Shown piece after piece: positions 23,601-35,600 of a stretch of 64,000 nucleotides of DNA. Origin of the DNA: Dastarcus helophoroides. Lineage: Eukaryota > Arthropoda > Insecta > Coleoptera > Bothrideridae. A program made the position numbers and the translations under genes. Every line of letters begins with the position of its first letter. Positions within the stretch are counted from its first letter, which is position 1. The DNA is taken from contig CM053333.1 in the NCBI GenBank assembly GCA_028583605.1, forward strand, positions 12,361,638 through 12,425,637, read 5' to 3'. The notes below the pieces were generated by a model. The model searched no databases. It was not told the DNA's origin and was given only the letters and a program-made list of their open reading frames with translations.

Positions 23601-26600
23601 GGAAACATCGCATTGCGGAAAACCGTGCAACGGATATACTGTTGTATTTTATTATCAACGTATACGTATAGTAAGTATAACTCGTGGTTATTTTTAGCAT
23701 CCACAGTTTTGGTGATTTTGATACATTTTTTCCTCGCGCGGTGTAAATATCCACAAACGACGAACGACGAGGAGATTACGATTAAACAATAATTAAATAA
23801 CATTGCTTGATAAGCGATCAAGTCGGCGTGTGGTGAAAAATCAACTTACACGAAAAATAATCCACAGAATCGAACCTAATACAATCGCACCCAAAACTAG
23901 AGCTAACATTACAATATAGAAAAGTAGACAGTGTATACTACTTACGCTATTTCGTTCGACTTGCATCAAGGTTAAAATTTAACGACTGGTTTCGCGATAT
24001 CTTATTTTTCAATAAATAGCAAAACAATAGTGTTATTAATTTTACAGTTTACTGGAAGTGCATAATGTAGAATGATTAAGTTAAAAAATGATTTCCTGAA
24101 TTAAATATGGGAACAACAAAGTTGGACCTCAAATTATGAACCCGGTGTAACAACTAGAATTTATTTCTAATAAAGTCGAATTAATATTTCGTCAAATGTT
24201 GGTCAATTAAAAAGGCGTTTATTTGGTATTGAAAATACATTAACGGAAATCGACTGGCTATATGATAAAATGGAATTTTTACGAGGCGTTAATATTAGAA
24301 TGTTTTATTTAACATAAAAAAGCTCATTTAAATTTAAAGCCGGTGCGACTGAAATAACAATGAAGCTCTTTTGAATACAGTTCTTAGAGATAAATCAATT
24401 GTTGGGCGCGTTTAAAATCGATGATGCATCACTGAATTACCAAGTTATCAATTTTATCACTCAAGAAACCGTCGTGACAATACTCAAGATAAACTTTTAA
24501 TTACTGACAATGTTTACAATTGTTTAACTTTTGTCATAAAATAATCACGAACCCAATGCAACTGAATATTTCATTGTGGTTTACTAGTTTACTTATCTAC
24601 AAAATTGAAAAATATTTGGCAGCTTATCATACAAATTCAAGTGTTTTTTTTTTCAAGAGTGGAAATTATTTATAAGACTAATAACGAGTTTGTTCGCTTA
24701 TTTCCACAGCTTGCAAAGCGTGAAAATAAATTCAAAAACTGAAATTTAGAAGTTTTACACATGATTTTGCCATATGACGTAGGCGAGCACCAAGAAAGGA
24801 TTTTTGAAAATCCATACCCCAAGGGCGCTAAATATAAGATATAAATTTGTGTGGGAGTTCGTGATTTTTGAAGTTGGTAATATGAAAATTGTTGTTCGAG
24901 GTTAACATAAATAAAAGTCCGTTGCATCGGTGTTTTGGCAATTTATCTTTATCCTAAGTTGTAAAAACTACCTAAGGTGATACAACGAATTTATATTCGA
25001 AAGTATTAAATATATGATAAAAAACTTAATCTTAGATTGTAAACAAGAGTGGAATATTTTGAAAAGAAAGGTGCACAAATGTCATACAGTGGCAAACGGA
25101 AGATATTTTCCGATGATTTATTAATTATTAGATACAATCGTCTTGAATTTTGTGAATCTATTAGAGTAACAGACAAATTAACCAATCGAATTATTATCTT
25201 TCGCTCGTATACCCAACAACTTTCAAATAGTACGCGCTACTGAACTAACAAAAATAGGCACTTCATTATTCCTCCAAGTATAGATGCAATATTTTTTAAA
25301 AAAATATGGAAATTTTGAATAAAAATCCAAATTAAAAAAAAATTGACAGGTTAAAATTTAAAGAAAAAGGAATTTATTCAAGTCAAAATTTTGAATAAGT
25401 CAACGCGACGTTAAAATAAAAACAAAATTTTCAAAAAAAGAGTCGAAATCTATAAAATTAGTTGAAATTTTGAAAAATGTCGAAATTTTGGAATAAATCG
25501 TAGACTCAAGTTAAAATGTTAAAAATATTAACCATTTCGTTTTTTTTTCAAACTGAAAATTTGAAAATTAGACAAAATTTTCAATAATGTTCAAATTTTT
25601 AAAAGTAGAAATTCTGAATAAATGAAATTTTCAAAAAAAGTCGAACAGTTTACATTTTCAAATCTAGTTAAAATTTTGAAACAGTCGAAAATGTTGAAGT
25701 CATATTATTTAAAAAGTCACAATTTGGAAAAACGTAGAAATTTTGAAATATATCGTAGAAAGTTAAAATACTGAAATGTTAAAAATTTCGTTTTTTTTGT
25801 GTCAACCTGAAAATTTGAAAATAAGACAATATATTCAAAAAAAATCCAAATTTTCAAAAGAAGCAGAGATACTGAAAAATAAATGGAATTTTCAAATAAA
25901 GTCGTACTTTTCCAGCTTAAATTTTCAAAACAAGTTGAAATTTTGAAACAGCCCAAAATTTTTGAAGTCACATATTTTTTAAAAAGTCGCAATTTGGAAA
26001 AATGTCGAAATTTTGAAATATATCGCAGAAACTCCGAAAGTTAAAATGCTGAGATTTTAAAAAAATTCTTTTTTTTTCTCAAACTGAAAATTTTAAAATA
26101 AGACAAAGTTTTCAGAAAAGTCCAAATTTTCAATACTAGATTCTGAAAAATGGACGGAATTTTCAAAAAAATCTAATTTTTCCAGTTTAAATTCCCAAAA
26201 AAAGTTAAAATTTTGAAACGTCGAGTCATTTATTTTTTTAAAAAGTCGCAATTTTTGAAAAATGTCGAAATTTTGAAATATATCGTAGAAACTCTTAAAA
26301 GTTAAAAATACTGAAATTTTAAAAATCTCATTTTTTCCTCAAATAAATATTTGAAAATAAGGAAAACATTTCAGAAAAGTACAAAATTAAAAAAAAAGTA
26401 GAGAATTTAAAAAAAGAATTTTCAAAAATGGTCGAACTTTTCGAGTTTCCATTTTTAAAAAAAGTAAATTTTGAAACAGTAGAACATTTTAAATATTACC
26501 TCAAAGGTTGCAATATGGAAAAATGTCGAAATTTTCATAGAAAGTTAATATTTTCAGAAAAAAGATTTTCAACACAAAAATTCAAAATATTGAAAAAAAT

Positions 26601-29600
26601 GTCAAAATTTTGAAGAAGTCGACGTTTTCAAAAAAATTGGTAAATTTAAAAATATTACGAAATTTTCCAAAAAAAAAATAGAACCTTTAAAAATATGTAC
26701 TCAAAAATGTCAACTTTTAGAAAAAATGTCGAGATTTCAAAAAAATGACAATTTTCAGTAAGCCTAAATATTGAAAAAAAACCAAAATTATAAATTAATT
26801 TTTTTTTGAAAAATTAAAAAAGTAGACATTTTTAATTGAAAATGTACAAAAAAATTTTAATTTGAAAAAATGTCAAGATTTTAAAAAAGGTGGAGATTTT
26901 TCAAAAAAGCCAAAATTTTGGAGTATGTTCAAAAAAAGTAAAATTTTGAAAGGGCCAGTAATTTTTTTGGTTAAAAGTCGAAATTTGAAAAAACATCCAA
27001 ATTTTCATAAAAAACTTAAATTTTCAGATTTCCAAAAAAAAATTCAAAGATTGAAAAAATGTCAACAATTTTGACAATTTTGAAATAAAGGTAGAAACTC
27101 TAAAAAGTTTAAATGTTGAAATTTTACAAACTTCAGTTCTTTCCCAAACTGAAAATTTGAAAATAAGACGGAAGAAATAGAAGTTTTCGAAAGTAGTCGA
27201 GAATCTGAAACTAAATGGAATTTAAAAAAAAAAAGTTGAAATTTTTCATTTTAAATTTCCAAAAAAAAATTAAATTTTGAAACAATCGAAAGTTCGAAGT
27301 CACATTTTTTAAGTCGAAATTTGAAAAAACGTCGAAACTTACATAGAAAGTTAAATTTTCAGATTTCCAAAAAAATTGAAGTATTGAAACAATGACAACA
27401 ATTTTGAAAAATGTGAAAATTTTGAAATAATCGTGGAAACTCTAAAAAGTTTAAATGTTTAAATTTAAAAAATTTAGTTTCTTTTTGCAAAGTGAAAATT
27501 TAAAAATAAAGTAACATTTTCAGAGAAGGCCAAATTTTCAAAAGAAGTGATTCTGAAAATAAACAGAACTCTCAAAAAGGTCGAAATTTTTCAGTTCAAA
27601 TTTTCAAAAAAAGTTAAATTTTGAAACAGTCGTTTGAAGTCATATTTTTTAAGCCGAAATATGGAAAAATGTCGAAACTTTCATAGAAAATTAAAATTTT
27701 CAGATTTTGAAAAAAAAATTCAAAGATTGTAAAAATGTCAAAAATTTTGAAAAAATGTGAAAATTCTGAAATAATCGTAAAAACTAAAAATTTCAATTTT
27801 AAAAATTTTTTAAAGTGACAATTAGGAAATAAAACAAAATTTTCAGAGAAGTCCAAATTTTCAAACGAAGTCGAGATTCTGAGAATAAACGAAATTTCTC
27901 AAAAAAAAAGTCGAAAGTTCGATGTCATATTTTTTGAGTGGAAATTTGAAAAAATATCGACATTTGGCGAAATGTCGAAATTTTCATTGAAAGTTAAAAT
28001 ATTCCGATTTCAAAAAAAAATGTAAAGATTGTAAAAATGTCAAATTTTTGAAAAATGTAAAAATTTTGAAATACTCGTAGAAACTCTTAAAAAGTTTAAA
28101 TGTTGAAATTTTAAAAATTTCGTTTCTTTTTTCAAAGTGAAAATTTGAAAATAAGGCAAAATTTTCAGAGAAGACCAAATTTTCAAAAGAAGTCGAGATT
28201 CTGAATATAAACGGAATTTTCAAAAAGATCTAAATTTTCCAGTTTGAATTTTCAAAAAAATCTAAATTTTGAAACAGTCGAAAGTTCAGTCATTTTTTGA
28301 GTCAAAATTTGAAAAAATGTCAAAACTTTCATAAAAAGTTAAAATTTTCAGATTTTTTAAAAAATTCAAGGATTGAATAAATGTCAAAAAGTTTGAATAA
28401 TGTGAAAATTTTGAAATGATCGTAGAAACTCTAAAAAGTTTAAACGTTGAAAATTTAAAAATTTCGTTTTTTTTTCAAAATGAAAATTTGAAAATATGGC
28501 AAAATTTTCAAAGACCAAATTTTCAAAAGAAATCGAGATTCTGTAAATAAACGGAATTTTAAAAAAAGTCAAAAATTTTCCACTTTTTCAAAAAAAGTTA
28601 AATTTTGAAACGATCGAAAGTTCGAAGTCATATTTTTTGGATCGAAATTTGGAAAAATATCGAAATTTTCATAGAAAGTTAAAATTTTCAGATTTCCAAA
28701 AAAATTCGAAGATTGTAAAAATGTCAAAATTATTAAAAAATGTGAAAATTTTAAAGTAATCGTAGAAATTCTAAAAAGCTGAAATATTTATTTAGAAAAT
28801 TTCGTTTTTTTTTAAACTAAAAATTTCAAAATAATGCAAAATTGTCAGAGAACTCCAATTTTCAAAAGACGTAGACATTATGAAAATAAACGGAATTTTC
28901 AAGAAAAGTTGAAATTTTTCAGTTCAAATTTTTAAAAAGTTAAATTTTGAAACAGTCAAAAGTTCGGAGTCATATTTTTTGAGTCGAAATTTAAAAAAAT
29001 GAGGAAACTTTCGTAGAAAGTTCAGATTTCCAAAAAAAATTCAAAGATTGTAAAAATCTGAAAATTTTAACGTAATCGTAGAAATTCTAAAAAGTTTAAA
29101 TATTGACATTTTAAAAATTTCGTTTTTTTTTCAAACTGAAAATTTCAAAATAATGCAAAATTGTAAGAGAAGTCCAAATTTTCAAAAGAAGTCACGATTC
29201 TAAAAATAAACGGAACTCTTAAAAAGTGTCCAAATTTTTCTGGTCAAATTTTCAAAAAAAAGTTATTTTTTGAAACAGTCGTTTGAAGTCATATTTTTTG
29301 AGTCGAAATTTGAAAAATGTCGAAACTTTCATAGAAAGTCAAAATTTTTATATTTCCAAAAAAAATTCAAAGATTGTAAAAGTATCAAAAATTTTAAAAA
29401 ATGTGAAAATTTTAAAATAATCGTAGAAACTAGAAAGTTTAATTTTAAAAATTTCGTTTTGGTTTTCAAACTGAAAATTTGAACATAAAACAAAATTTTC
29501 AGACGACTCCAAATTTTCAAAAGAAGTCGAGATTCCGAAAATAAACGAAATAAAGGTCGAAATTTTCCAGTTTAAAATTTCAAAAAAAACAGTCGAAAAT

Positions 29601-32600
29601 TTGAAACCATTTTTTGAGTCGAATTGGGAAAATGTCGAAATTTTCATAGAAAGTTAAAATTTTCAGAAAAAACTTGGGACTTTCAAAATAAAAATTCAAA
29701 ATGTTTAAAAAAAATCTCGCGTTTTGAAAACCTGAAAAAAAATTTGAAAATATAAAAAAATGGTGACATTTTTCCTCCAAAAATTAGAATTTAAAAATAT
29801 ATGTACTCTAAAATTTCAAAAATAGGTAATATTTCGAATAAATGTTGAAATTTAAAGAAAACTGACAGATTTTTAGTCAAATTTTCGAGGCCTAAATATT
29901 GAAGAAAAGCCAAAATTATTAGAAGTCTTCTGTTTTCAATTTTTTTTGATAAAAAACTCGAAATATTTCTGGTTGGAAATTTGTAAAAATAAAATAAATT
30001 TTGATAAAGGGTCGAGGGTTTCAAGAAAAGTTAAATTTTGAAGCAGTCGAAAATTTCATTTTTTTTTAACTCGAAATTTGAAAAAATATCGAAACTGATA
30101 GAAAGTTGAAACTTTTAGAAATTAGTTGGAATGTTTCAAAATAAAAAAAATTCAAAATGTTGAAAAAATGTCAACATCTGAAAGTTTCAAAATTATGAAA
30201 CAATAACGAAATTATCCAAATAATTAGAAACTTGTAAAAATAGTCTAAAATTTTAAATTCAGAATTTTGAAAAATGTCGAAATTTAAAAAATTAACATAT
30301 TTTCAGTCAAATTTTCGACATATAAGTCTAAATATTTAAGAAAAAGCAAAATTAAACGGAAAGCCTTAATTTTCAAAAAAAAATTTTGAACATTTAAAAA
30401 AATGGAAACTCCAAATAGTTGAAATTCAGGAAAAATGTCGAGATTTTCGGAAAAAAAAATCGAGATTTTTCAAAAACAACGAAATAGTAATAAAAAGTCG
30501 ACATGTTGAAAACGTATGAATTTTCAAAATATTCAGAAATGTTATAAAATGAAAAATTCAAAATTTTGCAAAACGGATGATAATTTCAAAAAAAGTTGAC
30601 ATTTAACAAACACGAAATTTTCAAAAAAAAATCGTAAGTTTACAAACAAAAGCATAAACTTTAAAAAATAGCTAAAAAAATAATTGAAGTTCTTAAAAAT
30701 TAAAATGTTCAAAAATGTTACAATTTCCAAAAAAAAAACAGAAATTTTTGAAAAATCTAAACTGAAAGAAAGTCGAACTTCTCAAAAAAGTAATGATTTT
30801 CAAAGTGTATATGTTGAAAAAATGTTGCCATTTTCAAAAAGTCACGATTTTCACAAACAATCCAAATATTTGGAAAAAACTGAAGTAAAAACTCAAAATT
30901 TCAAAAGTAATCCAAATTTTCAAAAAACTGACGTTTTGAAAACCGGACTATTTAAAAAAAAATCGAAAGTTCGCAAAAACGTGAACATTTTCAAAATAGT
31001 TATAGTTTAAAAAATAATATTGAAAAAGTAGAAAATTTTGGAAAAATCTAAACTTAAGAAAAAGTCGAAATTTTCTAAGAAAAGTAAGAATTTTCGAAGA
31101 AAATGTTGACAAATTAAGAAATTATCAAAAAATCTTGAATTTCAAAAAGTCTAAATAAAAATCTAAACTTAAGAAAAAGTCGAAATTTTCTAAGAAAAAA
31201 AAGTAAGAATTTTCGAACAAAATGTTGACAAATTAAGAAATTATCAAAAAAATCTTGAATTTCAAAAAAAGTCTAAATTTTTGGAAAAAACTCTAAACTG
31301 AAAAATCGAAATTTCAAAAATATTCGAAGTTTTCAAAAAAGTGGTATAATTTTACAAAAATTCGAAATTTAAAACAAAACTAGAAATTTTAAGAACAAGT
31401 CAAGTCTTAAAGAGAACCTAAATTTTGACAAGAATTCAAAATTTTGAAAGCCTAAATTTTTGAATAGAAACGAAATCTTGAACAAATCCAACCTTTCAAG
31501 TCTCGACATTATCAAAATTGTTGTTGAACTTTCAAAGAAATCTGAAATTTTCGAATAAGTCAATAATTTGAACGAATAGGTCAACAATTTAACCGAATAG
31601 ATCAACAATTTGAAAAGATCGAAATTATCAAAAAAGTCGAATTAAAAAAAAATGAAACCGAAAAGTTAAAATTTTGATGAAAACGTCGAAATTTTGAAAT
31701 GAAATCCACAATTTTGAGAAAAAGAAAGAAGTCAATCATTCAAAAAAATGGAAATTTTAAAGAAGTCAAATTTTGAAAAAAGCCAAAACTTTCGAAAAGT
31801 CAAAGGTTCGAAAAAGGTCGAAATTATCAATAAGTTGGAAATATTCAAAATAAAGTCCAAGTTTTGGAAAACAGTACAAGTTTTGAAAAACAGTACAAGT
31901 TTTGGAAAAAAGTCCAACTTTTGAAAAAAATGCAGACATTTTGGTAAAAAACGAAATTTAAAAACCGAAACTTTTAATAAAATCAAAATTGTAGAAAACT
32001 GTCAAAATAAAAAAAATCAATTCATTTAACACTTTAATAGTGGTCGTGGCAATAGTGAGAGAGTTGGATGGCACATCGGCCGCCGTGCGCTCACTAGACG
32101 CCCTAGTTCGAACTTAACATCACTCCCCTCAAACCCGTTTAATTTTTTGTTGCTAGGAAAGCGTAGAATTGACATAAATTATAAAAAAAAACGAAATTCC
32201 GATGTTAAACTCGAAATTTCGACTATTTTCGAAAAATTTTGATAAAACCAATTTCGAATTGAGGCATCGTTGATAAAATCAAAATTTCTCAAAAATAGTC
32301 AACACTGTGGAGATAGAGAGACAAAACTAGAACTTCGAATTTACAATCGAAATAAAAAAATATTTATGAAGTGAAAACTTCTTTAGATACGTTGAGCGAT
32401 TTTTGATAGGGGAAAAGTTTATGATTTTCGTCACCATGACGCTAATTCTCGTTACCAACATGCTCTAATGTTAACAGCATTAGGTGATAAAAGTAAGTTG
32501 CGTAAAAAAATTAAAAAACTGCGTGACTGGCAACGGGGTTTGAACCCTCGACACTTACGACCTACCAAGCAAGAAGCAATCACCTTGTTCACCGCACCAT

Positions 32601-35600
32601 ACATCTGTTGACAATTTGTTATTTAAATTTTAACTCACATATCACTACGCCTACAATATGCAAGTCAAACTGATACGTGGAAAATGTGCCTACTGTACAT
32701 TAGTTCCAATTGCGTTTTCAGAGCAACAGTTGCCTAATTTAAATTACATTTCGATTTGGTAAAATGTGCCACCATTAGAATTTAGAAGAAAACATCCTAG
32801 TCGTCAAATTTGCGATTGATATAGACATTTTGAGAATTATTTTTACTTAAATCTGATTTTTTTTTTAAATTTCATCTTCCCAGTAATCCCATTTTTAAAC
32901 CAGAATTTTGAGAAAATGGAAATTAAAAAAAAAGCAGAGTGAAAATAATTTTGAACATTTTTTTTCTGAAATAAATTTTTTCTCCAAAATTTTGCTCGTA
33001 TGTTCGCACGTTTCACCAGATCAAGACATAGATTAGAAAAAGATAATTTTCTGGTCAGCTTGCGGCGGTTCGCGTTTAAATCGACGCATTCTAAAGAGAA
33101 ATACTGCGGATTGAGGAGCGTGTCGGTACAATTGTAAATCAACGATCGAGTTATTTCTTCCTTATTTTTAGGGTCATTGTCCTAGCGGAGATAAGGTTAT
33201 CTTCAATGCCGAAAGCTCACCTTATGTATTCCTTTTTTCTATTGATATTTTTACTAGATTATTCAGTCACCTATGACATTTGCCGTAGCGGTAAAAAATA
33301 GAAATATCTTGCGTGGTCTGGAACCGCACAAAATACAAATTAATTAATTAGCGAATTCATTCATATGACGAACACGCTTTGTACCCCGAAATATCTGAAG
33401 CATTTACGCATACTATTTATTATTAATTACACTTATACACATATTTAACGTAACGGTAATCAAGTAACTTGGCAAAGTGCCCGTAGATTGGCCAAAATAG
33501 TCGGGATTTCAAGAAAAGAATTCATCGTTAACAGATAAAACCGTAGAAGTGTTAAGATTCGTACACAAAAAAATGAAAAAAGCCAAAATTCGTTTTTGAA
33601 ATAATAACTTTCTCAAAATCTCGCCTGTTTCTTGCAAATGTGGCGGTTTTGTGCGAAATTTCGAGAAAAAAGTTGATTACCTTAGAAGTTTAAATGTTTG
33701 GAAAAAAATCAATTTTTAAAAATCAGACATTTTGACAGATTTATTTTACAAAATGTTGACTGTTTTCTGGAGATAGCGGATTTAAATTCGAAATGTTTCT
33801 TCAATTACAAACTTCAACCAAAAACATCGAATTTTGAAGAAAAATGTCCCAATTACCCAAAATTTCACCCATCTCCCTAAATTGTCCCTTTTGCAAATTC
33901 TGTTTTGAAAATATTGACTTTCTAATATACAACATTCTAAAAAGTTTGACTTGCTTCTGAAATTCATCGTTTTCTCGAAATTTCGATTGTTCTTCCAAAT
34001 TCGTCTATCAAAATTTCGAGTTATTTTCAAAAACTTTACTTCCTTTGCGGAATTTAGACTCCTGTTAAAATGTCATTTTTCGACTTTCTTCCCGAAATTT
34101 TGCCTGTCTTTTCCTAAATTCATATTTTCAAAATGTCCCCAATTTTCTCACAATTTGTTCTTCTCTCGAAATTTCGAATTTTTTCTCAAAATTTCACTTT
34201 GGGGAATTTCGACATGGGTTTCGAAATTTGACCTCTCGAAATTTAGATTTTTGTAAAATTTGCGTATTTTCAAAATTCTCTGATTCTTAAAATTCGCCTT
34301 TATTTCTCAAATTTTGACTTTTTCTAGTGAATTTCGACTATTTTCTAAATTTTATTTTGTCCCTCAAAATTTCGATCTTTTCTTAAAATTTCACTGCCTT
34401 TCAAAATCCACCTTTTTACAAATTTGTCACATTTTTTGAAAACATTGACCTTTAAAATAGACAATTCCGATTTGAATCTCAAAATTCATCTTTTTTTCGA
34501 AATTATGACGTCAGCTTCATTCGCTTTCTTCTCGGAATTTCGTGTTTTTAAATTCGTCTATTTTCAAAACTTCGACTTGATTCTCTTGAAGTTGCGTTTT
34601 CAGAGCCTTTTTTTCGCCTTTTTTCTCAAAATTTGACTTTCCCTGGAGAATTTTAATTTTTTCTAAATTTTATTTGGTCCCTCAAAATTTCGACCTTTTT
34701 CTCAAAATGTCACCCATCTTCCAAAATTCGCCTTTTTTGCAAATTCTGCTTTTGAAAATACGACATTGTAAACGTTTCGACTTGCTTCTGATAATTCATG
34801 TTTCCTCGAAAATTTCGATTGTTCTTCCAAATTCGTCTTTTTCAAAACTTCCAGTTATTTTCAAAAATTTTACTTCCTCTGCGGAATTTCGACGTTTATC
34901 AACATTTCATCTTTTTCTCTTGAAATTTCGACTTTCTCCCCGAAATTTCACCTGTCTTTTCCTAAATTCATTTTTCAAAATGTTCCCAATTTTCTCGACA
35001 TTTGTCCTTCTCTCGAAATTTCAAATTTTTTCTCAAAATCTCAAATTTTTTTCACAAAATTTCACTTTGGGGAATTTCGAGTTTTGTAACTTTTCTACAA
35101 AGTTCATCTTTTTTTTCTCGAAATTACAACGTCAGCTTCATTCGCTTGCTTTCTTCTCGGAATTTCATCTTTTTTTAATCCGTCTATTTTCAAAATTTCG
35201 ACTTGATTCTCGAAGTTGCGTTTTCAGAGCCTTTTTCTTGCCTTTTTTCTCAAAATTTGACTTTCCCTGGAGAATTTCAATTTTTTCTAAATTTTATTTG
35301 GTCCCTCAAAATTCGACTTTTTTCTCAAAATTTCACCCATCTTCCAAAATTCGCCCTTTTTTGCAAATTCTGCTTTAGAAAATACGACATTGTAAACGTT
35401 TCGACTTGCTTCTGAAAATTCATTTTTTCTCGAAAATTTCGTTGTTCTTCCAAATTCGTCTTTTTCGAAACTTCCAGTTATTTTCAAAAATTTTACTTCA
35501 TCTGCGGAATTTCGACGTTTATCAAAATTTCATCTTTTTCTCTTGAAATTTCGACTTTCTCCCCGAAATTTCACCTGTCTTTTTCTAAATTCATAATTTC

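Larger units (their letters stand above)
31991..33590. other. Non-satellite island in larp intron 1
   Basis: About 1.6 kb of ordinary sequence separating two satellite blocks of opposite polarity. It contains two tRNA-related segments listed separately. A minus-strand frame at 33142-32843 has no recognisable motif. Confidence 0.5.

Noticed and set aside
23597..23821. 74-codon minus-strand frame with a hydrophobic start, as a second membrane micropeptide.
   Set aside because: Hydrophobicity is weaker, there is no splice or start context support, and it overlaps the intron between the candidate exon and the larp mini-exon.
32520..32610. Functional tRNA gene.
   Set aside because: A good B box and T-stem, but no convincing acceptor stem or anticodon loop.
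32843..33142. 99-codon minus-strand frame in the larp intron island, as an extra larp exon.
   Set aside because: Its sequence matches no LARP1 segment, and exon 1 joins directly to the WPT mini-exon as in other LARP1 genes.
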